From Quercus robur (taxonomy: Eukaryota; Streptophyta; Magnoliopsida; Fagales; Fagaceae): DNA of 64,000 bases. The notes under the pieces were generated by a model. The model did not search any database, was not told the origin of the DNA, and saw nothing but the letters and a program-made list of their open reading frames with translations. This document shows, one piece after another, positions 35,879 to 46,600 of this stretch (position 1 is the stretch's first letter; every line of letters starts with the position of its first letter). The stretch covers positions 17,769,656 to 17,833,655 of the forward strand of contig NC_065538.1 in the NCBI RefSeq assembly GCF_932294415.1, in the 5' to 3' direction. The position numbers and the translations under genes are program-made.

Positions 35879-36602
35879 TAATGATTTTCAGAAGTAAAGA
35901 AGCTCTAGCTAGTGAATTACAGTTTTCTATACGACTGAATAGGGTGGTTCCACGCTAGAATCCCTGCCTAAATAGACCTCCGGGAGCAATGCAATGAGTC
36001 CGCTTTTTCACTTGTGTGGAGCCCACTCCATGTGCAAAAGGAGACAATTAGTGGGTGTGGTTTACTAGAAATCATCCCTCCTATCTGAGTTTTTATTCAT
36101 TACTCAAAAATCGTGAGCCCCACCTTTATAACATTTGTTTGGTTTGATTTTCATTACTTTAATCTCATCTTTTATTACTTAAAATATATATTGGGAATGA
36201 GTTTTAACCACAAAAAAAAAAAAAAAAAAAAAAAAAGAGAGAGAGAAGAATGAGTAGTATGAATTGAAAAAAACTTATGGTGCATTTTGATTCTTGATTA
36301 ATGTGTTAAATGACAATTTAGTAATAAAACACAACTAGTGAGACTCAATAATAAGACTGTTACACTCAAAAGTCCCGGCTTGCTCTTGTTCCTTTCTTTC
36401 TTTCTTTTTCTTAAATAGACCTCCCGTGGTCCGGAAAAATATACCATGCATCAATGCGAGTCCTCTTTTTCACTTGTGTGGAGTATACTCCCATGTGAAA
36501 AAGGAGACACACAATTAGTGAGACCCATTAACAAGACTTGTCACACTAAAAAGTTAGTGCTAGCTCTTCTTCTCACTTTCTTTATTTTTTTTAAATAGGG
36601 GT

Positions 36603-36791
36603 TAAGTGTCCGTTTTGCAAAAATTATTTTTGTTAACTTATTTTATTATTTAGTTTATTTTTACTATTTTTCATGGATCCTATTACACTTTTTGGTACTA
36701 TTTATGAGTCTTATTGTACTATTTTTGCTAACTTTTACATTCATCTACAGTACTTTTAACAAAAAAATTTTAATTTCAGCAAAATAGATCC
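36603..36791. mobile_element. MITE, second copy linked to the duplicated exon piece
   Basis: It starts aagtgtccgttttgcaa and ends aaatagatcctaaatg. It matches 33533-33737 along its length, and both are joined to the same ankyrin-derived flank. It therefore travelled with the duplication. Confidence 0.6.
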
Positions 36792-36811
36792 TAAATGTGA
36801 TTTTAGACTCT

Positions 36812-37195
36812 ATTTAATGAACGTTGTTTGGTTTAATTCTAGCACTAGACAATAGTTGGGACAGGAAAAATCCCTGTAATAATTGTATAATGTGTCTAAA
36901 ACAAAATTTGCTACTAGAAAATGGGTTTAGATCAAGGGTCAAATGATTTGTAATTGTATGAAGAATAAGGATCACATTAACATACCTCTCGAAATGAGGG
37001 AAGCCCCATAATACTATAGTCCTCAGCAACATCGAGAGCTGTCTTGCCTACATTATTCAACGACTACAAGCTTACTCTTTTGTCCCATGTTAAAATGCTC
37101 ACTACCTTAAGATGCCTTTCCTTGGAGGCCAAATGCAAAGGAGTGTTTCCATAATTGTCTTTTTCATTGATAAGCTTTCAAGGTCATCTCTTTTG
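36812..37195 (-). pseudogene. Partial copy of ankyrin exon 2 and its intron
   Basis: It matches 33999-34380 almost base for base: part of intron 2, the donor site and the 3' half of exon 2 (the NTPLHLASKERHPKVVSIL region, read here with changes). Small insertions, a premature change of frame near 37180 and loss of everything 5' of that point make it non-functional. It lies about 0.9 kb upstream of the parent gene in the same orientation. Confidence 0.85.
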
Positions 37196-37334
37196 AGCAT
37201 ACTCACTAGTGAGATAACAAGACTTGTCACACAAAAGTTACCGCTAGCTCTTTTTTTTTTAAGGGTCACCGCTAGCTCTTCTTCCTCTTCTTTCTTTTTC
37301 TTATTCAGATCTCGTTCTCCCAACAAATATCAAG

Positions 37335-37885
37335 ATAGTCAATACTGTATCGGTATCGGTCATACGTACCGTACCAATATGTATACCAGTATCGAAACAT
37401 CAATGTTTCGTACCGATTTAAATACCGAGCGTACCGGCCATACCGACCAATTTCGAACAATACCGGTAGGTACTGGGCGTACCGACCAGTAAAGAATTTT
37501 TTTTTTTTTTTTAAAGTTTTGTAATTTTTGAATTTTTGTTAGGATAAAATGGTAACTTATTTGCATTAACTTATTAGTATTATTTGTTTTCTTAGTCTGC
37601 AATGGTAACTTTTAAACTTTCTATTTTTTATATTCTATTTTTTTTTCTTTTAATTAATATTAAAGTCTAAAACCATGAATAATTAGTTCTAAATTGAGGA
37701 AATATTTTATAGTAAACTTTTATATTTATTATAATATATATACACACACATACATACAAATATTTATTTATTTATAAATATAAAAAATAACAGTAAACTC
37801 AAAACGGTACACTGATATTAATTAGTATCTGAAATATATCGTATTGCTGATCAAACCAATACAACCTCCAATATAATATTGACTC
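37335..37885. repeat. CGGTA/TACCG-rich repeat block
   Basis: 37335-37495 is dense in short mirror motifs (accgg, cggta, taccg) unlike the AT-rich surroundings. The motif returns weakly at 37800-37870 in the other orientation after an AT-rich middle. It is probably the two ends of an old plant DNA transposon. No coding region is present. Confidence 0.45.
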
Positions 37886-38150
37886 CCTTACAAAATATTC
37901 CATGCGTTAATACGAGACCTCTTTTTCACATGTGTGGAAAGACTTGTCACACTCAAAAGTCACGGTAGCTCTTCTTTTTCACTTTCTTTCTTTTTCTTAA
38001 ATAGACCTCCCGTGCTTCGGAAAAATATACCATGCATCGATACACGAGTCCTCTTTTTCACATGCATGGGATCCACTATATCTCACTAAAATTCATCACT
38101 CATAAGTCATATCTCAGTTTATACTCATTACTCAAAAGTCGTGAGCTCCA

Positions 38151-38778
38151 AAGAAACAGCCTCTTTTCCTTCAGCATCTTCCTCTTTCTTTCTTTTAATA
38201 TTTTTTTTCTCTTCTTTCCTCTTTTCTCTTTCTTCCTTTTTCTTTTTCTCTTATTTCTTTACGCCTTTTTTTCTCTAGCTTTTTCCTTTTTCTGTCTTTT
38301 TCTTTTCTCTTTCTTCTTCACGCCTTTTTTTCTCCAGCTTCTTCTTCTTCTTTCTTTCCTCGCCTATTTATTCTCTCAACTTCATCTTGTTTCTTTCTCT
38401 CTTTCTTTATTTCTTCTTTCAAGATCTGTGGATTTGTCTGTACTTTCTACGGGTTTATTTGTTTTAGTATTTGTGGCTTTTATTTCGGTTAGTATGGTAT
38501 TTTAATGGTGATTTCAATCCCCCCCCCCTGGATTTGATTTTAATGGTGGCTTCCCTTCGTTTTGTTTGGGCTCCAGAGAAGAGAGGGAAGCTAGCTGGGT
38601 AAAATAAATGAGGAAATGACGGCAATAGCAGGCTACAAAAAATGCTAATAAGTCCAACATGTTAATAATCAATGCCAAAATTAAGCCTAAAATATGAGAC
38701 AAAATGCGATATTAGAATAATTTTGAAAGTGAAATAAAATGAGTCATGTAACTTTCAGCCAAAAAAAAAAAAAAGTCA
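38151..38778. other. Pyrimidine-rich stretch and non-coding DNA
   Basis: 38160-38430 is almost entirely T and C on the plus strand with repeated tttctttttc. The long open frame across it is an artefact of composition. A C run lies at 38519-38528. Confidence 0.5.
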
Positions 38779-39480
38779 TGTAAGAGCCCAAAATTTGGGA
38801 TTGGGTCCCATACAAAGAATTTTGTAGAGGGAGAGTCCTATTATCAATTAATCTTGCGGGACACAGGAAAAGAGAGATTCGTCACACTATAACACTGGGG
38901 AAATTCTCTTTAAATACCTTCTTCCATTACATCTTGACCATCCAAGTGTTGGATTTCAGAGTTTTGGATGAGATATTTCCTCCTTTGTGTCCTGCCTTAG
39001 AAAGTGTGAAAAGGTAGTGCTAGCTGGAGGAGTACTGTTTAAGAGTCTTTTCTTTGTAAATGCGACCATAACAGTAAGTAAAGAGCATTTAACGTGGAGG
39101 GAGAGGTGTGATATTGCTGGAAGTTTCCACTTTCAAAGGGTTCCATTCTTCGTTGCAAATCCCCCCAATCTCTGTGGTCCAGTCTTCTAAAGATTCTGTT
39201 TTTTTTTTATATAATTTTTTCAATTTTTTTAAAAAAATTCTTAATATATGGCCTAATCTCACCCTAGAATATATATTGTCGGTGGAGTGTATATTGTCGG
39301 GATGGAAAAAGACAAAATAGTTGTTAGGTCTCATTGTCACATCGATAAATAAAGTTTCTTACATGTTATGTCGGTGGAGTGTGTTTTTGTCCTTCTGTCT
39401 CAGCAAACCTCTAACGTGGAGGTGAACAGGTGATAGGGAAGGTCCACTCAGGCCCCAGCTCCGTTAAGGAAGAGAAGAGA
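38779..39480 (+). mobile_element. Probable LTR fragment
   Basis: It starts TGTAAGAGCCC and resembles the solo LTR at 2487-3280 in its opening and in the 'atttaacgtggagg' region near 39090. No right end or target duplication was found. A 'gtcggtggagtgt' phrase occurs twice (about 39280 and 39371). It is broken and old. Confidence 0.35.
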
Positions 39481-39510
39481 GAAAAAATAAAAATTACAAA
39501 AGTAATTAAG

Positions 39511-39730
39511 TGTGAGTTTGGATAAAAATTAAAAACTTAATTTATTTTTGTTATTAATTATGTGTTTAATTATATATTTTGATATTATTTATGAATTTCA
39601 CTGTACTATTTTACTAGTGAACTTTTATTTTTATCTAGTTTATAAAAAAAATTTCCTTTATTTATAGTATTTTTAATAACAAAAAAATTTTAATTTTAAT
39701 AAAATAAGCTGTTTTTAAACCGATTCTAAA
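39511..39730. mobile_element. MITE, diverged member of the 1841-2048 family
   Basis: It shares the 'gatattatttatgaatttcactgtactatttt' type interior and the terminal 'ccgattctaaata' with 33533-33737. The ends are eroded. Confidence 0.45.
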
Positions 39731-39959
39731 TAAGTTTTACAGACCTTGTCAAAAAAAATTTTAATTACAAGTACGAGTATTTTATTCTAAATAATGTAAC
39801 CTATGGGATGAATTTGACAAAACACTATGTATATAATGTAAGTTAGTGAAGTTTGTTATTCTGTTTCCTTTGACGTGAAGGGTAAGTTCAAGTAGAAAAT
39901 GTTAGTGTTAAAAAATGTCAGTAGATTTGAATAGTGGTCAAATATGCTGCTTCTAGGTC

Positions 39960-40720
39960 TCTAAACCAATTTAAACCAAAGTGTAACGAAAATTAAATTT
40001 GACATGGTGATTTGTTAACAAATAGAGAAAACCCTCAGAAGCCAAAAATCTTACCGAGTGAATTTCAAATCACCACTCCCAAGAATCTACTAATAAAAAA
40101 CAAGCGATTACAAATATAAAGAATCTTACCACTGCCCACCTTATCCCAAAATATCAACCTACAGTTGAACCTTTGCTCCAATTTCGAATTGGATTTGATC
40201 TTGTAGAAAACTTCTTCCCTTTGCACGACTCCCAGTACGTGACTAACACCAGCAACTTGAGATTTGTTGTTAGATGCAAAGTTCTTCAATCTACGCTTAT
40301 AGATTTGAAAGCTGCTTTGTACATAACCCTAAGGCACACAAAAGTCGCAGCAACTTCACAAGAGTGTGTATAACTATATATGTCTCTGTGTCTATCTTTC
40401 TATACGATGACGACTATAAAATAAGTCTTTTATATCTCTGAAAACCTTAGGCACGAAACCCTAGAAGGCTTTGGTTATCATTGGCCAAAAACATATCTAA
40501 ATAGTTGAAATCTACATTTCTCGATAGATTGAGAGGTATCAGGCAAGTATTGCGATTCATTAAATCTCAATAGATCAAGAGTTGTCGAGCTATGTATCTA
40601 GACTTTATGTTTTGTCTTTTCTGCACTGAAGCTTGAGTAATCTTCATAACTTCAATCATACCACTTGATTTATAAGTCTTATGCTCTACTTGTACCCACT
40701 TAGAACCATGGATGAAGCCA
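39960..40720 (-). mobile_element. Copia-type LTR fragment
   Basis: It matches the old LTR at 55699-56224 and 63060-63502 through the region around 40005-40330 (phrases such as 'aatagagaaaacc', 'caccactcccaagaat' and 'cagtacgtgactaac') and shares its 'ctcgatagatt' motifs near 40520. It is a single broken LTR piece with no clear ends. Confidence 0.5.
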
Positions 40721-41831
40721 CTGTTGGATGGCCCCAAATTTTTTTTTTTTTTTAAATATATATATATGGGTATTAATTTTAGCAATTTTGTTTTTATACA
40801 ATTACACTTTGCTCCCCTTAGCAATATCATTGATTCTCTTAAGAGTATTATTATAGTTACAAAAATTTTTACAACATTTTACAAACTGTTAAGGTAGCAA
40901 ATTCTTATTGGTTTGCATTTGGGTCCACCACTTACATTATTTTTTTATTTACCAATAACCACTCATCACATTAGCAATTATGGGCAAAGTTTGTAACTCT
41001 AGCATTTTCCTAATTTTAAAGACTATAAAAAATTTATAGATTTAAAATTTAAAACAAAATATACAAGCCCAAAAAAATGAATCCAACAACAAAAATTACC
41101 AATAGTAAAACTAAAAAAAAATTAAGTTTAATCAACCAATTTTAGGTTGCTGATGAATTTTATGGGTTTGTGCTTATTTTCGTATTTGTTTCTTAAGAAA
41201 AACAAATGAATTTGTGGGTGTGTTCAAGGACGGAGTCAGACCTTTGATTTAGGGGCGGCTTTGCTGCTGGTTATGTGCGGTAGCTTTGGCCTTTGACTTT
41301 GCTGCTTCTTAGTTGCTAAGGGTTTTTTTGTTTTTTTTTTTTTTTTAAATGGGTTTTTAATGTGTGCGTTGCTAGGTAAGAACGATATTATTTTGTTTAA
41401 AAAATTTAAAAACCAAATTCTCCAGCTTCATTAACAAACCCAAAAAATGAAAGGGTAAGAAAGAATGAGATGAATCATTGCCACCCTATTTGAGCAAGAG
41501 ATGCATCGTTACCATTAGAAAAATTCCCAAATCATTCTTTGGGTCTCTCTCGATTTGGGTTTTCTTTCCTATGGCTCCTATGCCATCTTCAAAAGTAAAT
41601 CAAGCCTACCCGACCCATAACAAAACAACACCACCAAACCAAACCCTTCTTCGATTTGAAACTACCCACAAAAATACCCAATTGAAGAAATCACTCGAAT
41701 CTGAGACCGTCTAGATTGAAAAGAATAACCCACTTCCATTCAAGTTTGAGCCAATTTTGAGAGGGGCAGAATATGAGAGGGAGAGGAAACAGAGTGCGAG
41801 TGAGAGAACAGAAAATATAATGAAAGATTAA
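40721..41831. other. Non-coding stretch
   Basis: Poly-T and TA runs lie at 40740-40765, with a 'ggacggagtcagacc' patch near 41229 of the kind seen at decayed plant transposon ends. No gene was found. The 78-residue frame at 41478-41714 has no recognisable feature. Confidence 0.35.
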
Positions 41832-42260
41832 GGTTACGTTTGGTAACAGTTTTTGTTTTTAATTTTCAAAAACTTGTTTTGGGAGTATAAAGAAAAAAAA
41901 ATTCTTGTATTTTTGAAATCAAAAATATGTTTGGTTAGTTAAAATTAAAAAAAAAAAAAAAAACAGTTCTTTAAGGGGAAAAAAATACTAAAATATGTTG
42001 TTACTAGGATTTGAACTCTATTGCTAACTTATTAAATGAGATAGATTCATTAAATTAGACACGTGTTTCTATTGATCTTTGAAAACTAAAAACTGAAAAC
42101 AGTTTTTTGCATGTTTTCAATTTCCTTCACAAATTGAGTTTTAATAACAGTTTTTGTTTTCTGCTAATTTTGAATTGCCAAACAAGTTTTTTAGTCTTAA
42201 AAATAGAAAATTGTTTTTGGAAACAGAAAATAAGGGAAAAAATAGTTACCAAACATGTCC
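41832..42260. mobile_element. Tourist-like MITE, 429 bp
   Basis: The ends are GGTTACGTTTGGTAAC and its imperfect inverse GTTACCAAACATGTCC, flanked by TAA at 41829-41831 and 42261-42263. The TAA duplication and GGN...TTTGG ends fit PIF/Harbinger. Interior subterminal repeats (gaaaacagttttt in both orientations) are present. It has no coding capacity. Confidence 0.8.
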
Positions 42261-42263
42261 TAA

Positions 42264-43600
42264 AGTTTTTTTTTTTTTTTTTAGTGTTTTGAAGTTTTGT
42301 GGATTTGAAATAGTTTATTTGTATGATGGGAGTTTGTATATTTTTCATTTTTGTGTGTTTTAGATCTATTATTCTGTGATTTTTTTTTAAATTAAGAACA
42401 AATTTTTTTTTATTTTCCATAAATTTTAATATTTATTTAATTTATATGAAATAATTAAGATGACTTGTCATATTTTCATTGGACCAATGAAATATATATG
42501 GCTAGTTGATGTGTCACTTAACAAACACATCAGCAACAAATGGATGGGGGGCTAACAATTTAAAAAGTATAAAATATCAAGATGTAAAATCCAAAATTTG
42601 AAACTTTATGTTTACCACAAAAAAAAAAAAAAAAAACTTTATAGTGTAAAATTTAAACACCCTTAAACTTTAAGAGTGTATTTTGCAATTTACTATTTTC
42701 TTTATTTATCTAATTTAGGTAACTGAAATAATATACAGACATAAAATAAGGATTTATTTAAATAAATAGATATGTGACAAATTTTTATTTGTTAAGCATA
42801 AAGTGAAGTAGGTAGAATGAGACAGAAAATTTAAACTCCATTTGTCATCTATAGGATTTGGGTATGTCTGACCCACTCAATTTAATTTCAGCTTTAGTCG
42901 AGGAGAGAAATGTTTGTTTCTTTTGAAAAAAAGCTGATGAAAGACTGCAACTTTCATATACAGTTGCTTTCATATACAACTATCATAACAAGGAGGTGGT
43001 ATATCCTGTACCAGGCATATATGCTGGGCCATTGCTTTAATCTTCAATAATGGAGAGAAACACTTTGCCATTGTTTGCTTTCGATGCAGAGGAAAGTGTT
43101 TCGTCTGCTATTGATGCAAGTTGGTGGAAAAAGGTTAAAAACAGGGGGGGGAAACACGGTGTCTGCTTTACCCTTACCATCTTTTGGAGGTCTTTTTTTA
43201 AAAATAATCTTTTGGAGGTCTTATGAAATAATAAAATTAAGAGCTATTTAACTAACTCATAAAATTAAGAGCTATTTAACTAACTCAATTTTTATATATA
43301 TAATAAAAATTATGATAAAATTTTACCCATAAAAAATCAATACTTGTAATTACTATATTATAGTTGAAATTATATTATGCAAGTTAGTTAGATAGAATGA
43401 TTTTACTTTATGAAAAATTAGTTACTAACTCGTGCGATGCACGGGAATAGTTACTGGATGAGTTTCAGAAAAAAAAAAAAAAAAAAAAAATTGAGTTGGA
43501 GTAGTAATACAAAATGCATGAAATTTTTTATAAAAAAAATGATATCAAAATAAATAGTACAAAGTTTTATTAGTTAGGTAGAAGAAAGCAATGTTGTTTT
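42264..43600. other. Non-coding stretch with a Helitron-like hairpin
   Basis: A 28-bp unit (ataaaattaagagctatttaactaactc) occurs twice in tandem at about 43229-43285. A palindrome CGTGCGATGCACG lies at 43429-43441. It resembles a Helitron 3' hairpin, but the downstream CTRR/T end is not convincing. No gene was found. Confidence 0.4.
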
Positions 43601-46600
43601 TGTTAGTTTTTAGACCCCTTAACACAATATGTTTAACTTACTTTACTAAGTCAAGTTGATTAACAATTCACTTATTCAAATCAAGGTTAAACATTCATGA
43701 GTAAAACATTCATAAAGCGGAAGAATAAAGAACACAAAGAACTGATCACCCAAGAAAACTAAATTAGTAAAAAAAACCTGAGGATGATTTAACCTAGCTA
43801 TCATTAAGGTAAAAACCGATCCACTATAAAAGAATTGAAGTTTTACAATAAGACTTGGACCACTAACATTCTATTGCTACCTCAAGTAAAAAACTTACTA
43901 CCACGACCACGTTCTAGCTCCAAGTCCATGAACTACTTCTTTCATGAATCTGCTGTAACCACAAGTTCTCCTACTTGTGACTTTGAGACTCCACTCAAAG
44001 GTTTTGTTGTTCTTTAAAAGTTCTTTATGCAGTAACTGAATCACCACCAAATCTTGATTGTAAATCTTGATCTTGGTAGAGCTTTCCGTGTGTTCAAAGG
44101 TAAACAACTCTCAAATCTCACAATAGAGCAAACACACAACTATTCAGAGACTACTAAAGCATGGCTAGGGTTTTTCCTTTTACACTTGGAGTAAAACACT
44201 TAACCCCACATGTTTCGTGGGCTTGGGTTATGTTTGAAATTTCTGCAGAATTTCTGGATCTGCGATTTTCAATCGATTGAACCTAATTCTCGATCGATCG
44301 AGCCTTGCAGATTTGCACAGTAAATTTCTGCAATTACTCGATTCAAACTTACACTTAAATAAACTTTGAGTATGCCTAAATCTAGATTCATAGTTTTGAT
44401 CATGGTTTGTCAACACAATACAAGATGTTGTTCTAATACATTTAGCTCCTAAACTCTTAGAACCTAACAAACTCCCAATTTGGCAATCCGTGACAAAACT
44501 CATTACAAGTAAATAAAATGCTCAAAGTGAAAACAGCCCAATTACACATTGTTGCCCTAAATACAATTCAAACTAACTACTACATTGTTAGGTTCTAAAA
44601 GTTTAGAATAATTGGCAAATTGTGAACACAAAATTGTCTAGATATAGATCCTAGAGTCTATAGGTATTATTAGACAATGCTCAAAGTGATTCAAGTCAAG
44701 ATCCAAGAACAAGCTAGCTGTAGAAAGAAGAATTCAGAACTTCCTGGTTTGATCAATCAAAAGACAAGCTCGACTGATCAAAACACGTATCTGCAGAATT
44801 TTATTTTAGACCAAACTCTACTTAAACGTATTGGGTTTCAAGTAAAACACTACTAGTATATAAAGAAAACCCTAAGCATGTTTTTATAAGGATTTTCAAA
44901 GAGAGAAGAGTGTGCCTCTTTTGTATCTAGGGTTTTGTACCCAAAAAGTTCTCTCATATCTTCTACCAGTATTATTCCTTAAAGAATCTCAAGATCCGAT
45001 GTTGTAAAAGTTGTTGCCTTCTCTAGTCATCAAAGGTGCTAATGATCTAAACTTTCAAGAGTGGTCTTGGAGTCACAAACATGAGAGTTATGTTTTTTTA
45101 TCACAAGTGTGGGTGCTTGTGTTGCAAAGGCCAAGGAAAGAAGTAGTTAGTGGAATCGAAGCTATCATGGGGTTTTGGTAGTAAGTATTCTACTCAAGGT
45201 AGCAATAGGATATTAATGGTCTAAGTTCTATTGTACAAATTTCAATTCTTTCATAGTGGATCTGTTTTACCTTGAGGATAGCTAAGTTAAATCCTCCCCA
45301 AGTTTTTTACCGATTTGGTTTTCCTGGGTCATCATATTGTTGTGTTATTTAATTTTCCGTTGCTTTACATGATATGATTGTTTTGTTTTAACCAAGATCT
45401 GAATAATAAACTTAAGTATTCACTTGGTTAATTAATTAGGTTAAACAATCTATTTTACATGGGTCTAAAAACGTACAAGTGGTATCAGAGCGGGTTAGCT
45501 CTTAATTTAGGTTATTATACCTAGAGTTGATCTTTGATCCCTGTTATCATGGATAATTTTAAGTGTCTTACTGTTTTTGATTGTGATGTTTTGAACAAAA
45601 ACGACACTATTGTTTCAGTTGATCCTTTTGAGGCTTGTGAAAGGAATTTGCAGGATTTCAGTCTTTCTCAGAAGATTGGTGTAATCCCTCAAATACACTC
45701 TGCTTCACGTGGATTTTCACCTACAAAACCAAAGACTTGTGCTATATGGGTGAGAAAAGATTTTCTAAGATGAGTGTTGTTTACTTGTCCTTGATTTAAT
45801 TCTTTCAATTGTTTATGGACATGTTTTGTTTTTTGTTTTTTTTTTTGTTTTTTTTTTGTTTTTTAGGTTGTTTTTTATTTTTTAAAATAAAAAATCCAAA
45901 AACACTTAAATTTTCAAAAAGACAAAAATATTTTATTTTGTATCTAGTTTTATTTGTTTTGAGGGTTGCATGAGTTATAATATCTCTCTCTTAATTTAGA
46001 ACATGCTTGACATTGTAGAGAAACTTGAATAGTATGTGTTATATAAGTGCTAAGCTATTTATGATTTTGTATGAATATGTACTAGTTTGTACATGTACTC
46101 GTAGGTTAATTAAGAAATTGATATTTTTTGTCTGTGTATCCTCTATAGCTTAGTTAAGCACTATCATGCATAGCTTTGCACTGTTCATTTAGCATAACTT
46201 GTGCTTTTTGTTTTTGGTCATAAAATTTTTTTTAAACCAAAAAGATTTTTGTGTTTTGTATTACATATCATGGATTTGTAATCAAGGTTGGCCTATTATT
46301 TTTACATAACATGCTTATGTACCTTGTTTAGCTTGGATGAGCTTATCTTACTGCACTTTGCTAGTTTTAGTTATGTAGTGTATGTTGTGTGGGAATTGTT
46401 TATAGTTTTTTATCACATGATCTTGATTTTGAAGTCACATGTTTTTTATTGTTAGGACTTGAACTTAATGAGAAAGGTATAAATAACAATCTCATCACTG
46501 TTTACTAGCCAATCATGAACACCTTAGTACATATCATAAGATTTTGTGCTCGAGAAAGTGTAGCACATGCACAAAAAGAACATAAGATGTAGCCTCGGAT

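Larger units (their letters stand above)
35936..38150. repeat. Promoter-proximal module repeated upstream of the ankyrin gene
   Basis: A module with the phrases 'taaatagacctccc', 'gagtcctctttttcac', 'tgtgtggag' and 'acaagacttgtcacac' occurs about four times: near 35960-36060, 36360-36600, 37195-37330 (partial) and 37895-38090. Copy 1 lies 60-180 bp 5' of the ankyrin start codon. The copies are interleaved with a MITE, a copied exon piece and a CGGTA-rich block, so the array grew by several events. Confidence 0.6.

Noticed and set aside
38032-38505. Open frame of 157 codons rich in Phe, Leu and Ser
   Set aside because: It lies in a T/C-only tract; the composition alone explains the lack of stops and the hydrophobic product.
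43286-43457. Possible Helitron (TC start, GC-rich palindrome)
   Set aside because: The end would be CTGG followed by A and the start is preceded by C, breaking the A/T insertion rule; the opposite orientation has no clear partner end.
45534-45773. 79-codon frame after the primer site of the nested LTR element
   Set aside because: It lies where gag would start but shows no gag motif; not called as a gene.
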